A DNA stretch of 64,000 bases from Nonomuraea solani. Its GTDB lineage: Bacteria > Actinomycetota > Actinomycetes > Streptosporangiales > Streptosporangiaceae. The first letter of the stretch is position 1, and each line of letters opens with the position of its first letter. Where the stretch lies: positions 558,001 to 622,000 of the forward strand of contig NZ_FNVT01000004.1 of NCBI RefSeq assembly GCF_900108335.1. Reading direction: 5' to 3'. The notes below the pieces were generated by a model. The model was not told the origin of the DNA. It was given only the letters and a program-made list of their open reading frames with translations, and made no database searches. Below are positions 20,206 to 28,382 of this stretch, piece after piece. The position numbers were made by a program, and so were the translations under genes.

Positions 20206-20740
20206 GGTGATCAGCCTCCTGGGTTCGTCGTTGATTCAAGGATCCACTCTCCCGCACTCGCGATCCGGGAGGAGCCCAACTATGGGTCTTTGAGTTTCTT
20301 AGTAAGAGAGATAGGAGGTCATCACACTAGGGGCTGTGGAAACTGTGGACAACCAGTGTCTTGGCTGCTCAGCGGCCCTATTTTCATCCACTGCCCCTGT
20401 GGGTGACGCCTGGGGAGAACTCTCGCGCCTGGGGATGGAGATTTCTTACCCACAGGCCGTCCCCAGATCATGGTGCCTTCATCCACGGACTTCGGCGGGT
20501 TATCCACGGGGTTTCCACAGGTTATCCACGGGGTAAACGGGCCCCTTCTGGAGCCCCAGATCGACTGTTCACAGTCTGTCCACACGTTATCCACGTGTAG
20601 TCCCCAGGTTCTCCCCAGGATATCCCCAGCTCTGTCCCCAACCATTGTGGACGGATTTTTCCCGGCATTGTGGGGCGAACGGCCGCCGCGTTTTTGCGTT
20701 TTGGCTGGTCCACAGTGTTATCCACAGGCTGTGCATGACT
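20206..20740. other. oriC: Replication origin (oriC) between dnaN and dnaA
   Basis: The dnaA-dnaN gap is packed with DnaA boxes in both orientations. Best sites: TGTGGACAA 20344-20352, TTATCCACG 20500-20508, 20522-20530 and 20587-20595, CTGTCCACA 20576-20584, TGGTCCACA 20706-20714, and a perfect TTATCCACA 20718-20726. Weaker ones lie at 20446-20454 and 20646-20654. This dense-box arrangement is that of actinomycete oriC. The dnaN promoter should also be here. Confidence 0.93.
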
Positions 20741-22321
20741 TCAGGCCCCGCGCTGTGTCTGTTTGATCCGCATAGTTAGCTCGTTGACCTGGTTGTACAT
20801 CGACCTGCGCTCGGCGATGAGCGACCGGATCTTGCGCTCGGCGTGCATCACGGTCGTGTGGTCGCGGCCGCCGAACTGCTGGCCGATCTTCGGCAGTGAC
20901 AGCTCGGTCAGCTCGCGGGCGAGGTACATGGCGATCTGCCGGGCGTTGACGAGCGCCCGGCTGCGCGAGGTGCCGCACAGGTCGTCGATGCTGATGCCGA
21001 AGTATTGGGCGGTCTCGCTCATGATGGCCGCGATGGTGATCTCGGTGTCGGACTCCGAGGTGATGAGGTCCTTCAGCACCACCTCGGCGAGCTGCAGGTC
21101 CACACCCTGCCGGTTGAGGCTGGCGAACGCCGTGACCCTGATCAGCGCGCCCTCGAGCTCGCGGATGTTGGTGGAGATGCGGCTGGCGATGTATTCGAGC
21201 ACCTCGGGCGGCGCGGCCAGGCCCTCCTGGATGGCCTTCTTCCGCAGGATCGCGATGCGGGTCTCCAGCTCGGGCGGCTGGACGTCGGTGATCAGGCCCC
21301 ACTCGAACCGGTTGCGCAGCCGGTCCTCCAGCGTGATGAGCTGCTTGGGCGCCCGGTCGCTGGAGATGACGATCTGCTTGTTGGCGTTGTGCAGCGTATT
21401 GAAGGTGTGGAAGAACTCCTCCTGCGTCTGCTCCTTGCCCTCCAGGAACTGGATGTCGTCCACGAGCAGGATGTCGATCGCCCGGTAACGGCCGCGGAAC
21501 CCGTCGGCCTTGTGGTCGCGGATGCTGTTGATGAAGTCGTTGGTGAACTCCTCGGAGCTCACGTATCTGACCCGCGCGCCGTCGTACAGGCTCTGGGCGT
21601 AATGCCCGATCGCGTGCAGCAGGTGCGTCTTCCCCAGCCCGGAGTCCCCATAAATGAAGAGCGGGTTGTACGCCTTCGCGGGGGATTCGGCCACCGCCAC
21701 GGCCGCCGCGTGCGCGAACCGGTTGCTGGCGCCGATGACGAATGTCTCAAATGTGTACTTCTGGTTCAAACGCGCCGGTTCGCTGGGCTTGTTGCTCTTG
21801 GCTTCCCAGCGATTCGGGGCCGGATCCGGCGCTTTTTCCACAGGCGGTGTGTACGGCTGCGCCTGTTCAAAAGAGAAGCCGGCCTGTGGATATTCGGTGG
21901 ATATCTGGGGCGGCTCAGGCTGTGGAGAATAGAACTGCGGCGGCTCAGAAGCGGGGTTGTGCTGCGGTTGCACGGGTTGTGCATAACGCAGCTGACTCTC
22001 CACACCCTGGGGATAACCCTGAGTCACAGCCTGTTGATGAGTGTCCACCATCGGCTGCTCGGGGGCCGTCGTGTCGATCATCACGGCCAGCCGCATCGTC
22101 CGGCCGAGCTCCTGCGACAGCGCGTGCGCCACCAGCGGGCGCAGTTTGCCCTCAATGAGGTCTTTGAGAAAGTCGTTGGGGACGCCGAGCACGATCGTGT
22201 CGTTCGCCAGCGCGATCGGACGCACCATCGACAGCCAGGTTCGCTGCTGTATCGGCACGTTCTCGTTGAGGAAGTTGCTCAGGGCCCTCGCCCATACCGT
22301 GCCGAGGTCGACACCTGTCAT
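20741..22321 (-). CDS. dnaA: Chromosomal replication initiator DnaA
   Basis: 526 aa from the ATG at 22321. The frame is open 417 bp further up, but the protein there is not DnaA-like, while MTGVDLGTVW begins the usual domain I. Domain II is a long disordered linker rich in Gln/Pro. Domain III has Walker A GDSGLGKTH and Walker B LLVDDIQFLEGKEQTQEEFFHTFN. Domain IV ends with the box-recognising signature GGRDHTTVMHAERKI. It binds TTATCCACA/TTGTCCACA boxes and opens oriC. The upstream region carries more boxes, consistent with autoregulation. Confidence 0.97.
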   Translation of the reverse strand: MTGVDLGTVWARALSNFLNENVPIQQRTWLSMVRPIALANDTIVLGVPNDFLKDLIEGKLRPLVAHALSQELGRTMRLAVMIDTTAPEQPMVDTHQQAVTQGYPQGVESQLRYAQPVQPQHNPASEPPQFYSPQPEPPQISTEYPQAGFSFEQAQPYTPPVEKAPDPAPNRWEAKSNKPSEPARLNQKYTFETFVIGASNRFAHAAAVAVAESPAKAYNPLFIYGDSGLGKTHLLHAIGHYAQSLYDGARVRYVSSEEFTNDFINSIRDHKADGFRGRYRAIDILLVDDIQFLEGKEQTQEEFFHTFNTLHNANKQIVISSDRAPKQLITLEDRLRNRFEWGLITDVQPPELETRIAILRKKAIQEGLAAPPEVLEYIASRISTNIRELEGALIRVTAFASLNRQGVDLQLAEVVLKDLITSESDTEITIAAIMSETAQYFGISIDDLCGTSRSRALVNARQIAMYLARELTELSLPKIGQQFGGRDHTTVMHAERKIRSLIAERRSMYNQVNELTMRIKQTQRGA

Positions 22322-22788
22322 GGTGCGGCTCCCCCTCCTCCCTCTCGCGGCCCCCCGCGATCGTTTATCCACATGGCGTGGCCGCCGGAATCGATCGGCG
22401 ACGCTTCGTCCACAGCGCGGCGGCCGTGCTCCTTGCCCGGGATCTCCACAGGACATCCACAGGTTGTACACAGGTTGTACACAGCGTGTGAACGGCGTTT
22501 GGGCGGGTCCGAAGCGCCGACAGTATCTGTGTGCACAGTTGTGTTCAAGGCGTTGTCCACAGACTAGTGGCACCTGAGTGCACATACTGTGGACGTGGGG
22601 CCGACGGTGGAAAAGTGGCCTGTGGATACGTGGATAACCGCTCCGGTTTGACCTGGGCGGTCCTTGGCCCGTAACGTACGACGGTCGGCTTGTCACGCGA
22701 CGGCTATTTCGCGTGCCCTCGCTTCCCTGGCAGGCCATCCATGTGTGTTAGGCGCCCTCGTGCGCATCATCAAGCCTGGAGCCCACCC
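22322..22788. promoter_or_regulatory. dnaA-rpmH divergent intergenic region with a second DnaA-box cluster
   Basis: Boxes: TTATCCACA 22365-22373, TCGTCCACA 22406-22414, TTGTACACA 22464-22472 and 22475-22483 (11 bp apart), TTGTCCACA 22553-22561, TGTGGATAC 22621-22629 and the complement of TTATCCACG at 22629-22637. It should carry the divergent dnaA and rpmH promoters; the boxes suggest DnaA autoregulation or origin function. Confidence 0.75.
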
Positions 22789-22926
22789 GTGAGCAAGCGT
22801 ACTTTCCAGCCGAACAACCGTCGTCGTGCGAAGACCCACGGCTTCCGGCTGCGTATGCGCACCCGGGCCGGTCGTGCCATCCTCGCCGCTCGCCGCCGTA
22901 AGGGCCGCGAAAAGCTGTCGGCCTGA
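22789..22926 (+). CDS. rpmH: 50S ribosomal protein L34
   Basis: 45 aa, GTG start. The sequence SKRTFQPNNRRRAKTHGFRLRMRTRAGRAI is the canonical L34, including NNRRRAKTHGFR and the basic RRRKGREKLSA tail. A GTG start at 22789 gives the exact family length; an upstream in-frame start at 22690 would add an unrelated extension. First gene of rpmH-rnpA-yidD-yidC, divergent from dnaA. Confidence 0.97.
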   Translation: MSKRTFQPNNRRRAKTHGFRLRMRTRAGRAILAARRRKGREKLSA

Positions 22927-23037
22927 TCGCCCCGTCCCACTGATGAGAAGACTGCCAAGTGGCTGGCCGCTTCGGCCTTGACCCGGCACTACAGCAGGGA
23001 GGCAGTCCAACGAGCAGAACTCTTGTCAGGCTAATCG

Positions 23038-23064
23038 GCCCGCCGGTGGATCACGCCGGCGGGC
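23038..23064. other. Hairpin in the rnpA leader
   Basis: GCCCGCCGG (23038-23046) and CCGGCGGGC (23056-23064) form a perfect 9-bp stem with a 9-nt loop, 14 bp upstream of the rnpA start. There is no T run after it. It could be an attenuator, a processing site or an RBS-masking element. Confidence 0.45.
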
Positions 23065-23078
23065 GATAGGCGTATAAG

Positions 23079-23441
23079 GTGCTGTCCCGTCAATCCCGCA
23101 TGCGACGCGGGGACGAATTCGAAGCGGCGGTCCGGCGTGGCAAGCGCGCGGGCCGTCCAACCCTGGTGGTGCATTTCACTACTTCTGGGGAAGAGCCACC
23201 TCTGGTGGGTTTCGTGGTGAGTAAGGCCGTCGGTGGCGCCGTGACCCGGAACAAGGTCAAACGGCGGCTCCGACACCTCATGCGGGACCGTCTTGACCGG
23301 CTGCCGCGAGGTAGCCTGCTTGTGGTACGCGCCAATCCACCGGCCGCGTCCGCGCGATTCGAGCACCTGGCCGCCGAGCTCGATTCCGCACTGGATCGAT
23401 TGCTCGGGCGGCGCGAGTCCTCGACGGGCGGACAAAGATGA
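23079..23441 (+). CDS. rnpA: Ribonuclease P protein component
   Basis: 120 aa from GTG. The basic protein cofactor of RNase P, which matures tRNA 5' ends with the RNA subunit. The RNR-type signature is present as VGFVVSKAVGGAVTRNKVKRRLRHLMRD, and the opening LSRQSRMRRGDEFEAAVRRG is standard. Length matches the family. It lies 152 bp after rpmH and overlaps yidD by 4 bp. Confidence 0.96.
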   Translation: MLSRQSRMRRGDEFEAAVRRGKRAGRPTLVVHFTTSGEEPPLVGFVVSKAVGGAVTRNKVKRRLRHLMRDRLDRLPRGSLLVVRANPPAASARFEHLAAELDSALDRLLGRRESSTGGQR

Positions 23442-23719
23442 CGGAGCAGCCGCAAGGGGTGGTGCCGAGCCTTGCCGCTCAGGCGCTGATCCTCCCCATC
23501 CGGTTCTATCGGGCGTTCATCGGCCCGATGCTCGGTCCGCGCTGCCGGTTCTACCCGTCGTGTAGTGCATACGGACTCGAGGCGATTGCCGTACATGGAG
23601 CATTGCGCGGCACATGGCTGACTGTCCGGCGCATCGGGCGGTGCCACCCATTCCATCCCGGAGGTATAGACCCGGTGCCCCCACGCCCGGTCCGGTCCCA
23701 CGAAACGCAAGGGAGATAG
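23438..23719 (+). CDS. yidD: Membrane protein insertion efficiency factor YidD
   Basis: 93 aa. The signature PIRFYRAFIGPMLGPRCRFYPSCSAYGLEAI, including the conserved Cys pair, then the RIGRCHPFHPGGIDPVP end, identify YidD, a small membrane-associated protein that assists YidC. It overlaps rnpA by 4 bp (ATGA) and is followed 4 bp later by yidC, so translation is coupled. Confidence 0.95.
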   Translation: MTEQPQGVVPSLAAQALILPIRFYRAFIGPMLGPRCRFYPSCSAYGLEAIAVHGALRGTWLTVRRIGRCHPFHPGGIDPVPPRPVRSHETQGR

Positions 23720-23723
23720 CTCG

Positions 23724-24674
23724 GTGGAGCTGTCCTGGCTGAGCTGGCTGTACCAAGCCGTAGCCCAAGTCATCATCTGGATCCATACTGCATACAGCAC
23801 GGTCCTCAACCCGGACAGCGGGCTGACCTGGGCGTTGACGATCATCACGCTGACCGTGTTCATGCGGGTCCTGATTTTCCCGCTCTTCCTCAAGCAGATG
23901 CGCTCATCGCGGAAGATGCAGGAACTCGCCCCCAAGGTTCAAGAACTGCGCAAGCGTTATAAGAACGACAAGCAGCGCATGAACCAGGAGGTCATGGCGC
24001 TCTACCAGGGCGCGGGAGCCAACCCGCTCGGCGGCTGCCTTCCCGTCGTCGCGCAGTTCCCGATCTTCATCTCCATGTTCACCGTGCTGCAGAACATGGC
24101 GAACGGTCACGCCAAGTACGGCATGACCAAGGAACTGGTCGAGAGCGCCCGGAGCGCGCACATCTTCGGCGCTCCGCTGCCCGCGAACTTCTTCATGTCC
24201 TCGCAGGACATCGCCAGCTTCGACGCGGGGGTCGTACAGACCAAGGTGGTCCTCGCGATCTTCGTGGCGGTCAGCTCGCTGACCACGTTCCTCACCGTCC
24301 GGCAGAGCGTCACCCGCTCCATCGCCCAGATGCCGGACAACCCCATGGCGCAGCAGCAGAAGATCTTGATGTACATCTCTCCGCTGTTCGCCTTCTTCAG
24401 CCTGAACTTCCCGCTCGGTCTGATCCTCTACTGGGTCACCACCAACGTGTGGACGCTCGCTCAGCAGCACTGGTTCTACAGCCGGCATCCGATGCCCCAG
24501 TACGACGCCAAGGGCAACGTGATCCCGGTCGCTCCCAAGCAGGGCCTGATCGCCAAGATTCGCAAGACCCCTCCGGAGGAGGCCGCCCCGCCGCCCCCGC
24601 CGGAGCCTAAGATCATTAGGCAGCAGCCGAGCAGGCAGTCCCGCAGTAAGCGCACCGGCAGCAAGAAGTCTTGA
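23724..24674 (+). CDS. yidC: Membrane protein insertase YidC (Oxa1 family)
   Basis: 316 aa, GTG start. Five transmembrane helices are visible. The first loop has MRVLIFPLFLKQMRSSRKMQELAPKVQELRKRYKND, the conserved basic cytoplasmic coil with the Arg that forms the insertion groove. The GANPLGGCLPVVAQFPIFISMF segment and NFPLGLILYWVTTNVWTLAQ helix are diagnostic. It lacks the large periplasmic domain of Gram-negative YidC. The basic C-terminal tail (RQSRSKRTGSKKS) binds ribosomes. The 3' end is part of a 167-bp tandem duplication with the 5' end of jag. Confidence 0.96.
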   Translation: MELSWLSWLYQAVAQVIIWIHTAYSTVLNPDSGLTWALTIITLTVFMRVLIFPLFLKQMRSSRKMQELAPKVQELRKRYKNDKQRMNQEVMALYQGAGANPLGGCLPVVAQFPIFISMFTVLQNMANGHAKYGMTKELVESARSAHIFGAPLPANFFMSSQDIASFDAGVVQTKVVLAIFVAVSSLTTFLTVRQSVTRSIAQMPDNPMAQQQKILMYISPLFAFFSLNFPLGLILYWVTTNVWTLAQQHWFYSRHPMPQYDAKGNVIPVAPKQGLIAKIRKTPPEEAAPPPPPEPKIIRQQPSRQSRSKRTGSKKS

Positions 24675-24982
24675 ACACGAAGGAGAGGCCGGCCATGACC
24701 GAGGCCGAGCAGGAGAAGGCTCCTGATCTCAACGCGCTCGAGCAGGAGGGCGAGATCGCTGCCGACTACGTCGAGGGGCTTCTCGACATCGCCGACATCG
24801 ACGGTGACATCGACAAGCGCACCGGCAGCAAGAAGTCTTGAACACGAAGGAGAGGCCGGCCATGACCGAGGCCGAGCAGGAGAAGGCTCCTGATCTCAAC
24901 GCGCTCGAGCAGGAGGGCGAGATCGCTGCCGACTACGTCGAGGGGCTTCTCGACATCGCCGACATCGACGGTGACATCGACA
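24648..24982 (+). repeat. Perfect 167-bp tandem duplication across the yidC-jag junction
   Basis: Copy 1 is 24648-24814 and copy 2 is 24815-24981; the next base (24982) also matches. By eye the copies are identical, each containing the last eight sense codons and stop of yidC, the spacer with GAAGGAG, and the first 40 codons of jag. Confidence 0.93.
24695..24841 (+). CDS. 48-codon chimeric ORF: Jag N-terminus fused to YidC tail
   Basis: Created by the duplication. It starts at an ATG with the same ribosome site as jag, encodes the first 40 residues of Jag, then continues in frame into the duplicated yidC end (KRTGSKKS) and stops there. The second, full jag starts at 24862. Because 167 is not a multiple of three, the two starts are in different frames. 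The peptide would lack the KH and R3H domains, so it is probably a non-functional by-product, but it has a good ribosome site and may be translated. Confidence 0.55.
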   Translation: MTEAEQEKAPDLNALEQEGEIAADYVEGLLDIADIDGDIDKRTGSKKS

Positions 24983-25350
24983 TGGACGTCGAGGGCGACC
25001 GCGCCATGGTCTCTGTCGTGGGGCTCAAGGGCACGGAGCTGGTGGGTCCCGGGGGAGAGGTCCTGGAGGCGCTGCAGGAGCTGACCCGGCTGGCCGTGCA
25101 CCGGCAGACGGGCGAGCGCTCGCGGCTGATGCTCGACGTGGCCGGCTACCGGGAGCGACGCCGGGCCGAGCTGACCAAGCTCGGCACCGAGATCGCCAAC
25201 CAGGTCAAGGACCGCAACGAGCCGAAGTCGCTGCAGCCGATGACGCCGTTCGAACGCAAGATCGTCCACGACGCGGTGGCCGCCGCCGGGCTCCGCAGTG
25301 AGTCCGAGGGCGAGGAGCCGCTGCGTTACGTCGTGGTCATGCCCGCCTGA
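24862..25350 (+). CDS. jag: Jag/KhpB-type RNA-binding protein (KH and R3H domains)
   Basis: 162 aa from ATG 24862, preceded by GAAGGAG. A KH-like core (DVEGDRAMVSVVGLKGTELVGPGGEVLEALQELTRLAVHR, with the G-x-x-G-like VGPGGEV loop) is followed by the R3H domain (RAELTKLGTEIANQVKDRNEPKSLQPMTPFERKIVHDAVAAAGL), a single-stranded nucleic acid-binding module. It is conserved downstream of yidC and linked to RNA chaperoning and cell-envelope control in other bacteria. The TTG at 24838 in the same frame is not preferred because it lies inside the duplicated yidC tail. Confidence 0.92.
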   Translation: MTEAEQEKAPDLNALEQEGEIAADYVEGLLDIADIDGDIDMDVEGDRAMVSVVGLKGTELVGPGGEVLEALQELTRLAVHRQTGERSRLMLDVAGYRERRRAELTKLGTEIANQVKDRNEPKSLQPMTPFERKIVHDAVAAAGLRSESEGEEPLRYVVVMPA

Positions 25351-25371
25351 GGCGTTCGGCGCCAGCCGATC

Positions 25372-25421
25372 CGGCCGTCTGCCCGCCGTAGCGCGCGGTA
25401 GACGGCCGTTTTCGCTTTTTT
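25372..25421 (+). terminator. Rho-independent terminator after jag
   Basis: CGGCCGTCT (25372-25380) pairs with AGACGGCCG (25400-25408), with further pairing near the loop, followed by TTTTCGCTTTTTT. It ends the rpmH-to-jag transcript. Confidence 0.85.
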
Positions 25422-25632
25422 GTGCCTGTACGTACTGAGCAAGGGATGTATGTCTCTTTGGCCGGTGTAGTGGCGGCGGAGACGGCGTGCTCGAAGGCCG
25501 CCTTAAGCCCGGCCCGCTAGTCTTCCCTTGTGATCTCACCCTTAGCCTTGGGGGAGAGCCACGCATCCGGACTCCAGACCATGCCGTTCTTTCCAGACAT
25601 GGGCCAGCAAGCCCAGAAAGGGCCACCAACCA

Positions 25633-26304
25633 GTGAGCGATGAGCTTCCGGAGCCGCCGGACATAGCGCGGGACGTCTTCGCCGGGGAGTCCTGGGAGCG
25701 CGCCAACGCGTTCGCCGGGCTGCTGGCGGGTCCTGGTGTCGTCCGGGGGCTGCTGGGCCCGCGGGAGGTGCCGCGGATCTGGGATCGTCACCTGCTCAAC
25801 TGCGCGGTGGTGGCCGAGGCGGTGCCGCCGGACGTACGCCTGGTGGACATCGGCTCCGGAGCCGGCCTGCCCGGGCTCGTGCTGGCGATCGTCCGGCCGG
25901 ACATCACGGTCACGCTGCTGGAGCCGCTGCTGCGCCGTACCGTGTTCCTGGAGGAATGCGTCGAGGCGCTCAAGCTCGACAACGTCGAGGTGCTGCGCGG
26001 CCGGGCGGAGGAGTTGGCGGGCAAGCGCGAGTTCGATGTCGCCAGCGCCCGCGCGGTGGCGCCGCTCGACCGGCTTCTCACGTGGGCGATGCCGCTGCTG
26101 CGCGAGGGTGGCGAGCTGATCGCCATGAAGGGGGAGCGGGCCGCCGGCGAACTCGCGGAGGCGGAGGCCCAATTGCAGGCGAGTGGAGCCCGAACGGCCG
26201 AGCTTGTGACCGTCGGGCGCGGTAAGGTCGAGCCGCCTGCAACATTGGTTCGGGTGGTAGCGGGTCGCGCGCCGGAGCGAGCTAGGCGGCGACGAAGGAG
26301 GTGA
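25633..26304 (+). CDS. rsmG: 16S rRNA (guanine527-N7)-methyltransferase RsmG
   Basis: 223 aa, GTG start. The SAM motif LVDIGSGAGLPGLVLAI is near residue 75, with LEPLLRRTVFLEECVEALKLDNVEVLRGRAEE following and the ASARAVAPLDRLLTWAMPLL segment, all characteristic of RsmG (GidB). It modifies 16S rRNA; loss gives low-level streptomycin resistance in other species. It lies between jag and parA, as usual in actinobacteria. The last residues are Arg-rich. Confidence 0.96.
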   Translation: MSDELPEPPDIARDVFAGESWERANAFAGLLAGPGVVRGLLGPREVPRIWDRHLLNCAVVAEAVPPDVRLVDIGSGAGLPGLVLAIVRPDITVTLLEPLLRRTVFLEECVEALKLDNVEVLRGRAEELAGKREFDVASARAVAPLDRLLTWAMPLLREGGELIAMKGERAAGELAEAEAQLQASGARTAELVTVGRGKVEPPATLVRVVAGRAPERARRRRRR

Positions 26305-26441
26305 CGGTTGTGCCAGTCGCGTCAAGTGGTCTTGGCTGGCCGGACAGCCGTCGGTCTGAGAGTCCAGCCGGGGTCGGCTGGCCCGAAATGGGCGTGTCGC
26401 GACAGCGAATTCCCGGCACCGGCACACCACTGGTTGAAAGG

Positions 26442-27377
26442 ATGGCCATCGTGACCCAGACCCCCCTGAACCCCGGTGATTCGCCGTTGGTACGAGAGGC
26501 GCTCAGCTCAGTGGTTTCACGTGAAACATCTGCAACCCCGGCCGCCGCCCAGGCCGGCGAGACCCCAGGCGACGGCGACGGCACGTGGCCGCGTCCGGCG
26601 AAATGCAGGGTGATCGCGGTGGCCAACCAGAAGGGCGGCGTGGGCAAGACGACCACGTCGGTCAACATTGCCGCCGCCCTCTCGATGCACGGCCAGCGCG
26701 TCCTCGTGGTGGACCTCGACCCGCAGGGCAACGCCTCCACCGCCTTGGCCACGGAGCATCGTGGCGATGTGCCGGATGTCTACCAGGTCCTTGTTGACGA
26801 CCTCCCTATGGCGGACATCGTCAAGCAGGTGCCCGAGATGCCGAACCTCTATTGCGCTCCGGCGACCATCGACTTGGCGGGTGCGGAGATCGAGCTGGTC
26901 TCCTTGGTGGCCAGGGAGGCGCGGCTGCGGCGGGCGCTGGCGGCGTACGAGGGGGTCGAGTTCGACTACATCATCATCGACTGCCCGCCGTCGCTTGGTC
27001 TGCTGACGGTCAACGCTCTGGTGTGCGCAGACGAGGTGATGATCCCGATCCAGTGCGAGTACTACGCCCTGGAGGGCCTCGGGCAGCTCCTGCGGAACGT
27101 GGACCTGATCCGGGCCCACCTGAACCCGACGCTGCAGCTTTCGACGATCGTGCTGACGATGTACGACGGGCGTACCCGCCTGGCGTCGCAGGTGGCTGAG
27201 GAGGTGCGCTCGCACTTCGGGGAGACGGTGCTCAACACGGTCATCCCGCGCAGCGTCCGGCTGTCGGAGGCGCCCAGTTATGGGCAGTCGGTGATGACGT
27301 ACGATCCGGGGTCGAGCGGGGCGATGGCGTACATGGACGCGGCCCGCGAAATCGCCCACCGCGCCGTCGTCACCTGA
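26442..27377 (+). CDS. parA: Chromosome-partitioning ATPase ParA (Soj)
   Basis: 311 aa from ATG 26442. The frame is open from 26301, but the upstream part is unlike ParA, and this ATG follows GAAAGG. The N-terminal tail (about 50 residues) contains VSRETS, encoded by a parS palindrome. The deviant Walker A KGGVGKTTTS, DLDPQGNAST, and the DYIIIDCPPSLG and FGETVLNTVIPRSVRLSEAPSYG segments are canonical. It drives segregation of parS-bound ParB. Unusually, parB does not follow directly. Confidence 0.93.
   Translation: MAIVTQTPLNPGDSPLVREALSSVVSRETSATPAAAQAGETPGDGDGTWPRPAKCRVIAVANQKGGVGKTTTSVNIAAALSMHGQRVLVVDLDPQGNASTALATEHRGDVPDVYQVLVDDLPMADIVKQVPEMPNLYCAPATIDLAGAEIELVSLVAREARLRRALAAYEGVEFDYIIIDCPPSLGLLTVNALVCADEVMIPIQCEYYALEGLGQLLRNVDLIRAHLNPTLQLSTIVLTMYDGRTRLASQVAEEVRSHFGETVLNTVIPRSVRLSEAPSYGQSVMTYDPGSSGAMAYMDAAREIAHRAVVT
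26513..26528. promoter_or_regulatory. parS site inside parA
   Basis: A 16-bp site with palindromic core GTTTCACGTGAAAC (26514-26527); only the outer first base differs from consensus TGTTTCACGTGAAACA. It lies in the parA N-terminal tail. Confidence 0.9.
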
Positions 27378-28382
27378 CCCGCCTTCCCGGGACCACTCCA
27401 CCACCCTTCGGAACCGATCACCAGGGCCACCCTCCGCGATCGCGTAGGGTCGTGCCCCGATCCCGAGGGGCCCTTTCGCGTACTCGGTAGAGCGGGACTG
27501 GGGACTCCGGTGGAGATCAGGCCCACGACCCCGCCAGAGCACTACTGTGGGCCGCCGCAAAGCAGTACTGTGACGGCCGCAGAGCAGGCATGTTCCGTCG
27601 GCAGCGGAAGCGCAGTGCACGGCTCCGGCAGAGCAGCGCCCGCGACCTTGGTAGAGCGAGACCAAGACTCCAGCAGCCCTGAACCGCGTGGATGAGCCTC
27701 AGCGAGACGTGTGACGGACACCTGGACACGCGCGGGGCGGGCGGGCGACCCGGGCGGGGGTCTGGCGTCCTCCTCAGCAGGGCTGGGCCTGGGCCGCCTT
27801 GCCGAGTCACTTTGTGCGCCGCATGCGCTTCGGTCTGCCCGGCCCCGCCTTCACCCCGGCCCCGCCTCCACCCCGGCCCCGCTCCCGCTTCGGCCTTGCT
27901 CCCGCTTCGGTCTGCCCTGGCCCCTCCTTCGCCTCCGGTCTTCTCTCCCCACCCCGGCCCCCGCTCCCCGGGCTCACCCAGGGCCCGGCTCTGCTCTCAG
28001 CCCCCGGCTCTCGGCTCCCACTCCCGGCTCCGCTCCCAGCCTCCGTTCCCCGCTCCCACCCTGGGCCCGGCCTGCTCTCAGCCCTCGCTGCCACTCTGGC
28101 CCAGGCTGCCACCCCGACCCCGCTTCCGCGCTCACTCCCACTCCCAGCCCTCCTCTCCCTCCCTCTTCTCCCACTCTCCGGCTCCCTCTCCAGTTGCCTT
28201 GAGGGCGCTCTCTGGGGGACGGGGACGCCCACATCCATCACTCAGTCACGAGTTGGGCAGATTTGTGACCGTGTCGGTGTAAATACAACGGGACCGTGTG
28301 TGGCGAGGGGACACCCCGTCGGGCCCACGACGGTAACCTCTCCTGGAGTGACCGGAATCGACCGGGTGGATGAGGAGACGCA
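27378..28382. other. Gene-free kilobase between parA and parB with pyrimidine-rich tract
   Basis: No credible gene: several overlapping frames are open in both directions because stops are rare, and their translations are Pro/Ser/Arg low-complexity. From about 27800 to 28205 the plus strand is dominated by C and T (roughly three quarters or more by eye), with tandem-like CCGGCCCCGCCTCCACC and CTCCCGCTTCGG units. Before it (27480-27700) a recurring GCAGAGCAG-like motif appears. The parB promoter should be in the last 100 bp. Normally parA and parB are adjacent. Confidence 0.6.

Noticed and set aside
22322..22738. 139-residue N-terminal extension of DnaA
   Set aside because: Unrelated to DnaA and spans DnaA boxes; MTGVDLGTVW at 22321 is the natural start.
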